64,000 nucleotides of DNA from Hominiventricola aquisgranensis (GCF_040096225.1 NZ_JBBMFC010000006.1:62001-126000); one strand, 5' to 3'; counted from the first letter of the stretch, positions 42,839 to 51,329 are shown. Numbers and translations are program-made. The notes: generated from the letters alone by a model not told the origin.

Positions 42839-43249
42839 ATGGTAAAAGCAATCGTGAGAGACCCTTTATTTCTGGCACAGAAATCCGTGCCGGCAACAGA
42901 GGCAGATAAACAGGTGGTACAGGATCTTCTGGATACGCTCCGGGCGAATCTGGATCGATGCGTTGGAATGGCAGCGAATATGATCGGTGTCAGAAAAAAT
43001 ATCATTGTTGTGGCAATGGGTCCCTTTCAGTTTGCCATGATCAATCCGGTGATCACCAAAAAGAAAGAGGCATTTCAGACAGAAGAAGGATGCCTGTCCT
43101 TGGATGGTGTAAGACCCTGTACAAGATACAAAGAAATCGAAGTGGACTATCTGGATCAGAACTTCAAAAAGCAGCATGGAACCTATACGGGCTGGACAGC
43201 CCAGATCATTCAGCATGAGATCGACCATTGTCATGGGATTGTGATTTAA
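42839..43249 (+). CDS. divergent peptide deformylase
   Basis: A 136-residue metalloenzyme of the peptide deformylase family, which removes formyl from nascent proteins. Motif II is EEGCLSL (metal-binding Cys) and motif III QHEIDHCHG (two His and the catalytic Glu). Motif I, usually GxGxAAxQ, reads CVGMAANMIG, so the conserved Gln is Met48. This short subclass seems widespread in clostridia. It may be a secondary deformylase. The start at 42839 follows GGAG by five bases; an ATG at 42812 is possible. Confidence 0.83.
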   Translation: MVKAIVRDPLFLAQKSVPATEADKQVVQDLLDTLRANLDRCVGMAANMIGVRKNIIVVAMGPFQFAMINPVITKKKEAFQTEEGCLSLDGVRPCTRYKEIEVDYLDQNFKKQHGTYTGWTAQIIQHEIDHCHGIVI

Positions 43250-43286
43250 TGAAACTGGAAAAATAGACCATGTAAAGATTCTTGGC

Positions 43287-43316
43287 GTGACAATTTTCTA
43301 TCTGATAAGGTATGAT
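43287..43316 (+). promoter_or_regulatory. promoter of the XRE membrane regulator gene
   Basis: GTGACA (43287-43292), 18-bp spacer, TATGAT (43311-43316), 32 bases before the start. Confidence 0.5.
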
Positions 43317-43348
43317 AAAGCTACCAGAACATGGAAGGGGCGTGGCAT

Positions 43349-44098
43349 ATGAATCGGATCGGAAAGAACATTAAAAAAGCACGGTCGGAAAAGGGATATA
43401 CGCAGGAACAGTTAGCGCAGAAGCTGTGTGTGACGCGGAATACTATTTCCAATTATGAGACGGGACATTCCAACCCGGATATAGAGATGCTTCAGCTGCT
43501 GGCAGAGGCACTTAAGACAGATCCGAATACATTGATCTATGGAGAGAAGAAAGAGCAGTCAGCGGATCAGACATGGCGAAAAGAGATTCTGAAAAGGGTT
43601 ATCTGGCTTGTAATTGCTGGATTAATGATGGTGATTTCTTCTTCATTAATCAGATATGGAAATGATCTGACAAAAGATACGTTTATTGTTCCAAGCTGGG
43701 TATGGTGGTTAGGGCTTGTGAGTTATCCAGCGGCATATGTGATTATTGGAGAACAGATTATGGCGCTGTTATGGCGCGCATATGGAAAAGAAATTTCTGG
43801 AGCGAAATGGATAAAGGTTGTGTTTTGGATTTTAATAGGCGTAGTAGTTGCCTATGGGATTGTAATGACAGTGGAATGTATTCGCTATGGATATGAACAG
43901 TGGATATATAAGAAGATGGTAGAAAATATGCGACCCGGTGATTCTGTATCTTTTAATTTTGCTTCGGGTATTTTAGGTAACGTAATTCTTATTTACGGAT
44001 ACCATAAATGGCTCTGGATGCTTGGCTGGGGTGTATGTGGCATGCTTCTGGCGATATTGAAGCCGAAGAAGAAAAGCGCAGAAAGTGCAGAAAATTAA
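43349..44098 (+). CDS. XRE-family regulator with membrane helices
   Basis: A 249-residue protein. The N-terminal helix-turn-helix (about 1-62) reads IGKNIKKARSEKGYTQEQLAQKL and VTRNTISNYETGHSNPDIE, a classical Cro/C1 type. It is followed by four hydrophobic segments (about 80-100, 113-135, 150-175, 205-235), so the DNA-binding domain is held at the membrane. Such membrane XRE proteins often regulate neighbouring transport or envelope genes. No obvious target is adjacent. Start ATG 43349 after GGAAGGGG. The stop is followed directly by the rnpB promoter. Confidence 0.85.
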   Translation: MNRIGKNIKKARSEKGYTQEQLAQKLCVTRNTISNYETGHSNPDIEMLQLLAEALKTDPNTLIYGEKKEQSADQTWRKEILKRVIWLVIAGLMMVISSSLIRYGNDLTKDTFIVPSWVWWLGLVSYPAAYVIIGEQIMALLWRAYGKEISGAKWIKVVFWILIGVVVAYGIVMTVECIRYGYEQWIYKKMVENMRPGDSVSFNFASGILGNVILIYGYHKWLWMLGWGVCGMLLAILKPKKKSAESAEN

Positions 44099-44108
44099 AA
44101 ATTTCCCA

Positions 44109-44137
44109 TAGACAAGTCGGAAAAAGTACGTTACAAT
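44109..44137 (+). promoter_or_regulatory. promoter of rnpB
   Basis: TAGACA (44109-44114), 17-bp spacer, TACAAT (44132-44137), which places the start about eight bases before the rnpB P1 helix. Confidence 0.75.
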
Positions 44138-44145
44138 AGACTCTA

Positions 44146-44490
44146 CGACAAGTAAGACAGACAATCGCGGCTGATTATATCAGGTGAGGAAAGTCCGGGC
44201 TTCACAGGGCAGGATGCCGGATAACGTCCGGTGGAGGCGACTCCAAGGCCAGTGCAACAGAGATAAACCGCCAGTTCCGCAAGGGACGGGTAAGGGTGGA
44301 AAGGCAGTGTAAGAGACTACCGCCCGGCTGGTAACAGACGGGGCACATGTAAACCCCATCCGAAGCAAGACCAAGCAGAAGCATATGGTGGCCCGCCAGC
44401 TTCAGGTAGGTTGCTTGAACGTGCCGGTAACGGTACGTCTAGATAGATGATTGTCCAACGACATAACCCGGCTTATCGTTTTGCTTGTTG
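44146..44490 (+). ncRNA. rnpB: RNase P RNA, class A
   Basis: The catalytic RNA that matures tRNA 5' ends. Conserved blocks are GAGGAAAGTCCGGGC (P4 and J2/4 region), GGTAAGGGTGGAAAGG, AGAGACTACCGCCCG and the 3' block ACATAACCCGGCTTA that pairs back into P4 and P2. P1 forms between ACAAG (44148-44152) and CTTGT (44484-44488). The mid-region AAGCAAGACCAAGCAG and helix order match class A rather than Bacillus class B. Ends are estimated from the P1 helix. Confidence 0.95.
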
Positions 44491-44529
44491 TATTTATAAG
44501 AAATAAGACTGGAAGTTACTTTCAGAAAC

Positions 44530-44588
44530 AGACGCAGGGCTGCTTTAGAGATTCTAAAGTCGTTTCCTGCGTTTTTGTTATCTAAGTG
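44530..44588 (+). terminator. intrinsic terminator of rnpB
   Basis: ACGCAGG (44532-44538) pairs with CCTGCGT (44576-44582), inner stem CTTTAGA (44543-44549) / TCTAAAG (44553-44559), then TTTTG. Confidence 0.8.
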
Positions 44589-44614
44589 AAAACAGATGAG
44601 ATGGAGAAAGAGAT

Positions 44615-45133
44615 ATGCTGCGATTACGCCCTTATAAGCCCTGCGATGCACAGTCACTTGTACAGTGGCTGACCGATGAAGCAGGATTCTGGAAATGGTG
44701 TGCCGGGCGGTACGATCATTATCCGGTGACAGCCGATGATATCAATAATTTTTATGATTCCTTCCGCATGAAGGATGATTTCTGGCAGATGACGATGCTG
44801 GATGATACAAAAGTGGTGGGGCATCTGCTGATGCAGTTCTTAGATACGGAGCAGAGACATTTGAAATTTGGCTGCATTATCGTAGATCCATTGATCCGTG
44901 GGAAAGGATACGGCACACAGATGCTGACACTGGCACTGACGTATGCATTTACCATTTTGAAGGTGGAGCAGGTGTCACTGGGCGTATTTGAAAATAATAT
45001 AACTGCGGCACACTGCTATGAACGGTTGGGATTTCAAAAGACAGGAACCTGTACAGATTATCATCTGATGGGAGAGATCTGGAGATTTCATGATCTGACA
45101 ATGATGAAAACACAGTGGGAGGAACGGCAATGA
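44615..45133 (+). CDS. GNAT-family acetyltransferase
   Basis: A 172-residue N-acetyltransferase. The acetyl-CoA loop is IRGKGYGTQML (about residues 90-100), with the preceding strand LKFGCIIVDP and the following motif VFENNITAAHCYERLGF typical of the RimJ/RimL-type Acetyltransf_3 group. The substrate cannot be deduced. It overlaps the exonuclease III gene by four bases, so they are co-translated. It begins after AGAAAGAG downstream of the rnpB terminator. Confidence 0.87.
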   Translation: MLRLRPYKPCDAQSLVQWLTDEAGFWKWCAGRYDHYPVTADDINNFYDSFRMKDDFWQMTMLDDTKVVGHLLMQFLDTEQRHLKFGCIIVDPLIRGKGYGTQMLTLALTYAFTILKVEQVSLGVFENNITAAHCYERLGFQKTGTCTDYHLMGEIWRFHDLTMMKTQWEERQ

Positions 45134-45888
45134 CAAAATTATATTCATGGAATGTGAACGGTCTTCGGGCATGTATGGAAAAAGGATTCCGGGAGTTCCT
45201 GGAGAGGGAGCAGCCGGATGTGTTGTGTTTACAGGAGACGAAGATGCAGCCTCATCAGGCGGATTTTGACTTTCCCGGATATGATGTGTACTGGAACAGT
45301 GCGGTGAAAAAAGGTTACTCAGGAACAGCTGTGCTGACGAAGGAAAAGCCTTTGTCTGTAAGCTATGATCTGGGATTTGAGGACAAACACAATACAGAAG
45401 GTCGTGCCATCACAGTGGAATATCCAGAGTATTATCTGGTGTGCGTCTATGTACCCAATGCACAGGATGGATTAAAAAGGATCGATTATCGAATGGAGTG
45501 GGAGGATGATTTCCGCGCTTATGTAGGTGCACTCAAAGAGAAAAAGCCGGTGATCGTGACTGGGGACATGAATGTAGCAAAGGAAGAAATTGATCTGAAG
45601 AATCCAAAATCCAACCGTGGAAATGCAGGATTTTCTGATCAGGAACGTGATAAGATGCGGGAACTGCTGGCAAGCGGATTTGTGGATTCCTTCCGGTATC
45701 TGTATCCGGAGCAGACAGAAGCTTACAGCTGGTGGTCTTACCGTTTCAAGGCAAGAGAGAGGAATGCAGGCTGGCGTATTGACTATTTCCTGGTGTCCGA
45801 AGGAATGGAGGACCGGATCGAAGACAGCAAGATTCTGTCGGATCAGTTTGGCAGTGATCACTGTCCGGTGGAATTGATTTTGAAATAA
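45130..45888 (+). CDS. xth: exodeoxyribonuclease III
   Basis: A 252-residue AP endonuclease/3'-5' exonuclease for base excision repair. Motifs are SWNVNGLRA, LCLQETKMQ (metal-binding Glu), YVPNAQDGL, TGDMNVAKEEIDLKNP, SWWSYRFKARERNAGWRIDYFLVS and SDQFGSDHCPVEL (catalytic Asp-His). Length is standard. Start ATG 45130 after GGGAGG, overlapping the acetyltransferase stop (ATGA). The gene ends at a long U-rich hairpin terminator. Confidence 0.95.
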   Translation: MTKLYSWNVNGLRACMEKGFREFLEREQPDVLCLQETKMQPHQADFDFPGYDVYWNSAVKKGYSGTAVLTKEKPLSVSYDLGFEDKHNTEGRAITVEYPEYYLVCVYVPNAQDGLKRIDYRMEWEDDFRAYVGALKEKKPVIVTGDMNVAKEEIDLKNPKSNRGNAGFSDQERDKMRELLASGFVDSFRYLYPEQTEAYSWWSYRFKARERNAGWRIDYFLVSEGMEDRIEDSKILSDQFGSDHCPVELILK

Positions 45889-45902
45889 GAGAAGAATTGT
45901 AA

Positions 45903-45947
45903 AAAGAGTGAAAAGAAATGTAATAGTTTCTTTTTGCTCTTTCTTCT
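45903..45947 (+). terminator. intrinsic terminator after exonuclease III gene
   Basis: AAAGAGTGAAAAGAAA (45903-45918) pairs with TTTCTTTTTGCTCTTT (45927-45942), one mismatch, followed by a pyrimidine-rich tract. Confidence 0.75.
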
Positions 45948-45953
45948 TTTGGG

Positions 45954-45982
45954 TGAAAATAATTTAAAAAACACCGCGACCA
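45954..45982 (+). promoter_or_regulatory. possible ECF-type promoter
   Basis: TGAAAA (45954-45959), 17-bp spacer, CGACCA (45977-45982). It has the same geometry as the SigV-like promoter at 25747 but weaker sequence match; it is the only ECF-like element before this sigma gene. Confidence 0.35.
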
Positions 45983-46041
45983 AATGGAGGCGGCAGGCAT
46001 CTAATCTATGTAAATACAAAAAAGCCGGCGGGAAGGATACT

Positions 46042-46512
46042 ATGAAAAGAGAACAACTGGGTCAGCTGATCCTGGCATCGGAGGACAGCATGTATCATGT
46101 GGCGAAATCATTGCTCTATAATGATGCAGATTGTCAGGATGCCATTCAGGAGACCATCGCAAAAGCATTTGACAAGATTAGAACGTTAAAACAGGACACG
46201 TATGCAAAGACCTGGCTAATCCGTATTCTGATCAATGAATGCTATGGAATCATGCGTAAGGAAAAGAAAATCATATCACTGGAGACCTGTGAACGGGAAG
46301 AGCCGTGGATGGAGAGACAGGATTATTCAGATCTTTATGGGGCGTTGATGAGGCTTACAGAGGAAGCAAGACTGGCGGTGACTCTGTATTATATGGAAGG
46401 ATACAGCATTCGGGAGATTGCCAGAATGACAAGAGTGACAGAAAGTGCGGTGAAGAACCGGCTTGCCAGAGCGAGGACAAAGCTGAAGGAAGAATTATCC
46501 AAAGAAGGTTAA
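46042..46512 (+). CDS. ECF-type RNA polymerase sigma factor
   Basis: A 156-residue sigma-70-family protein. Region 2 holds NDADCQDAIQETIAKAFDKI and AKTWLIRILINECY (about residues 30-70), and region 4 YSIREIARMTRVTESAVKNRLARARTKLKEEL (about 120-152). The start at 46042 follows GGGAAGGA; longer in-frame starts upstream have no site and run into the promoter region. It is followed 15 bases later by a membrane protein that is the likely anti-sigma factor. Confidence 0.88.
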   Translation: MKREQLGQLILASEDSMYHVAKSLLYNDADCQDAIQETIAKAFDKIRTLKQDTYAKTWLIRILINECYGIMRKEKKIISLETCEREEPWMERQDYSDLYGALMRLTEEARLAVTLYYMEGYSIREIARMTRVTESAVKNRLARARTKLKEELSKEG

Positions 46513-46527
46513 AAGGGAGGATGAACG

Positions 46528-47961
46528 ATGAAGCTGGAAAATATGAATCAGGAATTTCCGAAGATGCCGGATGCTATGCGGAAGATGATAGAGCAGGAAG
46601 TAGAACAGCAGTTACAGAAAAAAACAGGAAAATTCATAGGCCGCCGAGTGATGATCGCTGTGCTGGCAGCAACTCTGGCACTGGGAACCACCGCATTTGC
46701 AGGTGTTTTATATCGGATGAAGAGTAAGCAGGTGGGAACCTATGCAGTGAAGACAACGCAGGAAAAAGAAGCAGGAACAGAAAATGAAACTATGCAGCCG
46801 ACAGGAGAAAACCATTATGTGAGGCTGACTGCCAAGTGGCTGCCGGACGGAATGGTGCAGACAGAGGAAGGAAAATATAGTTTTGAAGATACTTATGCGC
46901 AGGGTGGCGTGAGCATGCTCTGTTACTATATGGATACGGGAGACTCCGCTTTTGAAATGCTGACACAACAGGTGGTAGAGAGTGAAACATTGAATATCAA
47001 TGGCAGAGAAGGTATATACCTGGGACAGCAGGCACTGGGAGATGGACTTGCATTTAACCAGCAGCTCTATGTGGCGTACCCGGAGCTTCATCTGGTGCTG
47101 GAGATGACAGCGGCATCAGATGTGTCAAAAGAGGATGCTATCCAGATCGCGGAGCATGTGACATTGACACCCGTGGAACAGTCCGACGATAAAGATGTGA
47201 TGATGTGCTATAACTGGAGCAGTTATCTGACTGCGGATGAAGGACAGGAGATGATAGATGAATCGAACCTTCCTGTCACATCGGTATCCATGGAGAGCCT
47301 GGAAAAAGCACATCCAATGGGAGACGTACTGGATATATCAGAAAACGATCTGGAAAAGCATCCAGGACTGACTGCAAAGGTAACAGATGTCCAGATCGGG
47401 GATAATCGATCCATGTTGTCAGATTCCATGCTGGGAGAGGATGATAAGCAGGCTTTTGCATCAGATGGAACGCTGCTTCCCGTCATACTTACTTATGTGA
47501 AAGAAGGAGATGGAGTCAATACGCTGGATCAGGTGATCCGGACGGAAGAAGAGCCGCAGAAGCTGGTCTGCGTGACCGTGGATTATACCAATACTGGTAC
47601 AGAAACATGGAAAGACATTATGTTCAATGGAACGATCAACATTCTGGAACCGGCTGGAACTGTGGCAAAGATCTGGAGAGCGGATACCCAGACCCCTTCA
47701 GAGAATGACGCATGGACCTATGTGGCTGTGGACAATCATTCCTTTAATACGGAGGTAGGATTGTACGATGTGAAAGGTGGAGAACGTTCAAATAACTATA
47801 TTGATTCTCTTGCACCTGGAGAGACAGTGACCGTACACTGGGCATTTGCCGTACCGGAAGAAAAGCTTGGAGAAATGTATTTTGACTTAGGAAATACCTG
47901 CAATCTGACATCTGACCTTACGGATGGATATGTGACAGACATCAGACAGCAGGAACAATAA
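46528..47961 (+). CDS. membrane protein, probable anti-sigma factor (DUF4367/DUF5643-like)
   Basis: A 477-residue single-pass protein. A short charged inner domain (about 1-38), one membrane helix (about 41-62), an outer domain that resembles DUF4367 (about 85-215; KWLPDGMVQTEEGKYSF), and a C-terminal beta domain (about 250-475) with LVCVTVDYTNTGTETWKDI, similar to extracellular Ig-like domains. The anti-sigma role is inferred from topology and from adjacency to the ECF gene. Start after GGGAGGATG. It converges with the site-2 protease gene, four bases between stops. Confidence 0.75.
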   Translation: MKLENMNQEFPKMPDAMRKMIEQEVEQQLQKKTGKFIGRRVMIAVLAATLALGTTAFAGVLYRMKSKQVGTYAVKTTQEKEAGTENETMQPTGENHYVRLTAKWLPDGMVQTEEGKYSFEDTYAQGGVSMLCYYMDTGDSAFEMLTQQVVESETLNINGREGIYLGQQALGDGLAFNQQLYVAYPELHLVLEMTAASDVSKEDAIQIAEHVTLTPVEQSDDKDVMMCYNWSSYLTADEGQEMIDESNLPVTSVSMESLEKAHPMGDVLDISENDLEKHPGLTAKVTDVQIGDNRSMLSDSMLGEDDKQAFASDGTLLPVILTYVKEGDGVNTLDQVIRTEEEPQKLVCVTVDYTNTGTETWKDIMFNGTINILEPAGTVAKIWRADTQTPSENDAWTYVAVDNHSFNTEVGLYDVKGGERSNNYIDSLAPGETVTVHWAFAVPEEKLGEMYFDLGNTCNLTSDLTDGYVTDIRQQEQ

Positions 47962-47965
47962 AATC

Positions 47966-48646
47966 TTACAGAACACCACTCATCGCATTTCCGGTGTGTA
48001 CCAGCAGGGACAGCAGATTGAAAATAGCTGTCTGCATGCCGGAGAGGACAGCGTTGTCAATGACGGTCAGCGGACGGCTTAAGACGCCGGATATCAGGAG
48101 CAGGATCAGTACGATGCTCCAATAGGGACGGTAGCGATTATAGATTTCCGCTGCTTTGTCTGACAGCTCACCCAGCACATGGGATCCATCCAGCGGTGGG
48201 ATGGGAATCAGGTTAAAAACGCCAAGACCTACGTTCAGTACAGCAGAATACCAGAACAGAACGGCTAAAGTCTGGAAGAAGACAGTGTTTGGAGCATAGA
48301 GCAGTAGCAGACCCTCCAGCAAAATGGAGATACATGCCAGCAGCATATTTGCAATGGGACCGGCAAGAGAGACCAGGATCAGGCCTTTCTTCCGGTCCTT
48401 ATAGTAATAAGGGTTGATCGGAACCGGATTGGCCCAGCCCATGTGAAAGACAAGCAGGCAGAGTGTTCCCATAGGATCCAGATGTTTTAATGGATTCAAG
48501 GTCAGACGACCGGACATTCTGGGGGTAGGATCGCCCAGCTTATCGGAGACCCAGCCGTGGGCACATTCATGGACGATGATGGCTAACAGCATGACAGGTG
48601 TCACATAGAGAATGGATCGCAACTGCGAAATATAATAGCTTAACAT
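47966..48646 (-). CDS. site-2 protease family protein (peptidase M50)
   Basis: A 226-residue integral membrane zinc protease. The zinc motif is HECAH (residues 26-30) in the first helix, followed by NPLKHLDPMGTL and GWANPVPINP, and the third ligand in NLIPIPPLDGSHVL. This short form without a PDZ domain is close to the bacterial M50 group III proteins (FtsH-independent, YwhC-like). Site-2 proteases cut membrane-bound anti-sigma factors; two or three such factors are encoded nearby, but a functional tie is inference. Start after GAGGAAATAATC. It is transcribed towards the anti-sigma gene. Confidence 0.88.
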   Translation of the reverse strand: MLSYYISQLRSILYVTPVMLLAIIVHECAHGWVSDKLGDPTPRMSGRLTLNPLKHLDPMGTLCLLVFHMGWANPVPINPYYYKDRKKGLILVSLAGPIANMLLACISILLEGLLLLYAPNTVFFQTLAVLFWYSAVLNVGLGVFNLIPIPPLDGSHVLGELSDKAAEIYNRYRPYWSIVLILLLISGVLSRPLTVIDNAVLSGMQTAIFNLLSLLVHTGNAMSGVL

Positions 48647-48747
48647 GATTATTTCCTCATTTCTGGTAGAATATAATTATTTTACCCTGTAATTGTCTAA
48701 AGATAAAGCATGAATATGGACAGAATATAAACTGGGGTTACAAAACA

Positions 48748-48786
48748 CATGAATGGCGCGTGTGAATGGCATGTGTGAACGGTATG
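48748..48786. repeat. three 13-bp direct repeats upstream of the thiamine operon promoter
   Basis: Units at 48748-48760, 48761-48773 and 48774-48786 share the core TGAAtGGcatG with small changes. They end 35 bases before the -35 box. Confidence 0.6.
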
Positions 48787-48821
48787 CATGGTAAAACATC
48801 CTACCAATTGCCCGTAACTAC

Positions 48822-48851
48822 TTGACAACATCTGTCGTTTGGGAGTATAGT
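48822..48851 (+). promoter_or_regulatory. sigma-A promoter of the thi operon
   Basis: TTGACA (48822-48827), 18-bp spacer, TATAGT (48846-48851), about 20 bases before the TPP riboswitch. Confidence 0.75.
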
Positions 48852-48872
48852 CTGTAGTGTAAAGTGAATAAC

Positions 48873-48975
48873 GAAGTACCGGGGAGTCTGTGTGAAGCAG
48901 ACTGAGAGCTGGCTGAGAATACCGCCAGGACCCGTATACCTGATTTGGATCATGCCAACGTAGGGAGCGACTGTG
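48873..48975 (+). promoter_or_regulatory. TPP (THI-box) riboswitch aptamer
   Basis: Contains the thi-box blocks in order: CGGGGAG, P3 stem GTCTG/CAGAC, CTGAGAG, an additional stem CTGGC/GCCAG carrying a second GCTGAGA, GACCCG, ACCTGATTTGGAT, and GCCAACGTAGGGAG. It binds thiamine pyrophosphate and controls the downstream thiD-tenA-thiZXY genes. Ends are estimated from P1. Confidence 0.94.
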
Positions 48976-48988
48976 AGATAAGTAATAG

Positions 48989-49019
48989 AATGGGAGTGCC
49001 TGCGGGGACTTCCATTTTT
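48989..49019 (+). terminator. riboswitch expression-platform terminator
   Basis: AATGGGAGT (48989-48997) pairs with ACTTCCATT (49008-49016), followed by TTTG. It lies 14 bases after the aptamer, so TPP binding should favour premature termination. Confidence 0.75.
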
Positions 49020-49104
49020 GTGTTGTAAAGCTTTACGGCGGTACATTGGGGGCACCACCTTGTATCGCGGAACAAAAGTTATTGATGTTGAAAGGAGAAC
49101 AACA

Positions 49105-49914
49105 ATGAAGACAGCATTAACGATCGCTGGAAGTGATTCCAGCGGAGGCGCCGGAATCCAGGCTGATATGAAGACGATGATTGCCAATGGAGTATATGCC
49201 ATGAGTGCGATCACAGCATTGACAGCCCAGAATACCACCGGCGTTCAGGGAATTTTCGAGGTGACACCAGAGTTCCTCGAGCAGGAGATCGACAGCATTT
49301 TTACGGATATTCGTCCGGATGCAGTGAAGATCGGAATGGTTTCTTCCACAGGATTAATTGAATCTATTGCGAAGAAGCTCACAGAGTACAAAGCAGAAAA
49401 TATTGTAGTGGACCCGGTGATGGTGGCAACCAGCGGATCAAGACTGATCAGTGAGGATGCCATTGGAGCATTGAAAGAAAAGCTTCTTCCCATGGCAACC
49501 GTACTGACACCAAACATTCCGGAGACAGAGGTTCTGTCCGGTATGGAAGTGAAGACGGCGGAGGATATGGTAGAAGCTGCAAAATATATCAGTGAGACCT
49601 ATCACTGTGCAGTTCTGTGCAAAGGTGGACATCAGCTGAATGATGCCAACGATCTTCTGTACAGAGACGGTGGATACAAGTGGTTCAATGGAAAAAGGAT
49701 CGATAATCCGAACACTCATGGAACCGGTTGTACCCTTTCCAGTGCCATTGCCTCCAACCTGGCAAAAGGCTATGATCTGGACACAGCCGTAGAGCGTGCA
49801 AAAGCATATATTTCCGGCGCACTGGCAGCGATGCTTGACCTTGGACATGGTTCTGGACCTATGGATCATGGATTTGATTTCCGTGGAAAAGGCTTTGCGG
49901 AGGAGAAGGCATGA
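49105..49914 (+). CDS. thiD: hydroxymethylpyrimidine/phosphomethylpyrimidine kinase
   Basis: A 269-residue ribokinase-fold enzyme that phosphorylates HMP and HMP-P for thiamine synthesis. Motifs are TIAGSDSSGGAGIQADMKT at the N-terminus, VDPVMVATSGSRL, TPNIPETEVL and the C-terminal anion-hole pattern NTHGTGCTLSSAIA. The start ATG 49105 follows AAAGGAG; upstream in-frame ATG 49018 lies in the terminator. It is the first gene of the TPP-regulated operon and overlaps tenA by four bases. Confidence 0.95.
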   Translation: MKTALTIAGSDSSGGAGIQADMKTMIANGVYAMSAITALTAQNTTGVQGIFEVTPEFLEQEIDSIFTDIRPDAVKIGMVSSTGLIESIAKKLTEYKAENIVVDPVMVATSGSRLISEDAIGALKEKLLPMATVLTPNIPETEVLSGMEVKTAEDMVEAAKYISETYHCAVLCKGGHQLNDANDLLYRDGGYKWFNGKRIDNPNTHGTGCTLSSAIASNLAKGYDLDTAVERAKAYISGALAAMLDLGHGSGPMDHGFDFRGKGFAEEKA

Positions 49915-50573
49915 CGACTACGGAGAGACTGCTGAATGTATCTAAAGAGATCTGGGAGGCTTACCATGAGCATCCATTTGTAAAAGGAATTGCAGACGGC
50001 AGCCTTGACAAAGAAAAATTCAAATATTATATGATACAGGATTATCTGTATCTGATCGATTATACGAAGGTATTTGCCCTGGGAGCAGCCAAGGAAAAAG
50101 ACTTATCTGCCATGAAGCTGTTTGCAGGTTATACCCATGCGATCCTGGATGGAGAGATGGATATCCACAGAGCTTATATGGCGCGTCTTGGCATCACACC
50201 AGAAGAAGCAGAGACGGCAAATGTGGCACTTGATAATCTTTCCTATACTTCTTATATGCTCAGGGTAGCTTACGAGGAAGGTCAGGCAGAGGTGGCTGCA
50301 GCCATTCTTTCCTGCGCAGTGAGCTATGAAGTGATCGCAAAGAAGATCGTGGAAAAACATCCGGAAGCTTTGAATCATCCTTTTTATGGTGAATGGGTCA
50401 GTGGCTATGTGGCAGATGCTTATCATGAAGAGAATCAGGTGCTGATCGATCTGATGGATCGACTGTCTGATGGATATTCTGAGAAGCAGCTTCAGCATCT
50501 GGAAGAGATATTTATGGCTTGTTCCCGTTATGAGATGGCATTCTGGGATATGGCCTGGGAAATGAGGCGTTAG
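49911..50573 (+). CDS. tenA: thiaminase II / aminopyrimidine aminohydrolase
   Basis: A 220-residue all-helical enzyme that converts aminopyrimidine from degraded thiamine to HMP. The catalytic Cys135 lies in LSCAVSYEV, and the TenA pattern HPFVKGIADGSLDKEKFKYYMIQDYLYL is clear at residues 19-50. With ThiXYZ and ThiD it forms the base-degraded-thiamine salvage route. It overlaps thiD (ATGA) and is followed three bases later by the ABC ATPase gene. Confidence 0.94.
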   Translation: MTTTERLLNVSKEIWEAYHEHPFVKGIADGSLDKEKFKYYMIQDYLYLIDYTKVFALGAAKEKDLSAMKLFAGYTHAILDGEMDIHRAYMARLGITPEEAETANVALDNLSYTSYMLRVAYEEGQAEVAAAILSCAVSYEVIAKKIVEKHPEALNHPFYGEWVSGYVADAYHEENQVLIDLMDRLSDGYSEKQLQHLEEIFMACSRYEMAFWDMAWEMRR

Positions 50574-50576
50574 ATC

Positions 50577-51329
50577 ATGCTGACATTTGATAACGTGCGG
50601 TTTCAGTATGATTCCGAGGATTTTTCCATCATCGATCATCTGTCATTTACGGTAGATGCTGGGGAGTTTGTGTGCGTGATCGGACCTTCCGGATGTGGAA
50701 AAAGTACGATCTTCCGACTGGTGAACAAGCTTCTGACACCGGCAGAGGGAACGGTACTGGTGAATGGAACTTCCATTGAAAAGCAGAAGAATTACTGTGG
50801 TTATATGCCGCAGCAGGATCTGTTGTTTCCGTGGAGAACAGTAAAAGAAAATCTGATGCTTCCTATGGAGATCCAGGGAGGAATCAGTAAAGTGGAGATG
50901 GAGCAGCGGGCAGATCAGGCACTGGAATCGGTTGGATTAAAAGACTGGGGAAAGAAATCCCCCAAAGAATTATCCGGTGGAATGCGACAGCGGGCAGCAT
51001 TTGCAAGAACGGTGCTGACCGGATCAGATCTGTTGCTTCTGGATGAGCCCTTTTCCGCCCTTGATTATCTGACTCGTCTTTCTATGCGGGAGTGGCTGCT
51101 GGAACAGTGGGAACGAGAAAAAAAGACAGTATTATTTATTACTCATGATGTGGAAGAGGCAGTTTTCCTGTCAAGCAGGATTCTGGTCGTAGAAAATATG
51201 CCGATCACACATCTGAAATCCATCGAAGTTCCGGCAGAGTATCCGCGCACCCGTGAGGAATTGATGCGTCCAGAGATCGTGAAGCTGAAAGAAGACCTGA
51301 TCGACATGCTCAGGAGGGAGACCGTATGA
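50577..51329 (+). CDS. thiZ: ABC transporter ATP-binding protein for thiamine precursor
   Basis: A 250-residue ATPase of the nitrate/sulfonate/taurine importer class. Walker A is GPSGCGKST, the Q-loop is in MPQQDLLFPW, the signature KELSGGMRQR, Walker B LLLLDEPFSALD and the H-loop FITHD. It energises uptake of a thiamine pyrimidine precursor by the adjacent permease and binding protein. ThiZ is assigned from context in the TPP-riboswitch operon. The permease gene overlaps its stop by four bases. Confidence 0.9.
   Translation: MLTFDNVRFQYDSEDFSIIDHLSFTVDAGEFVCVIGPSGCGKSTIFRLVNKLLTPAEGTVLVNGTSIEKQKNYCGYMPQQDLLFPWRTVKENLMLPMEIQGGISKVEMEQRADQALESVGLKDWGKKSPKELSGGMRQRAAFARTVLTGSDLLLLDEPFSALDYLTRLSMREWLLEQWEREKKTVLFITHDVEEAVFLSSRILVVENMPITHLKSIEVPAEYPRTREELMRPEIVKLKEDLIDMLRRETV

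Noticed and set aside
43250..44614. tRNA genes in the gaps around rnpB
   Set aside because: No GTTCGAATC-type T-arm or CCA end was seen here or in any other intergenic gap.
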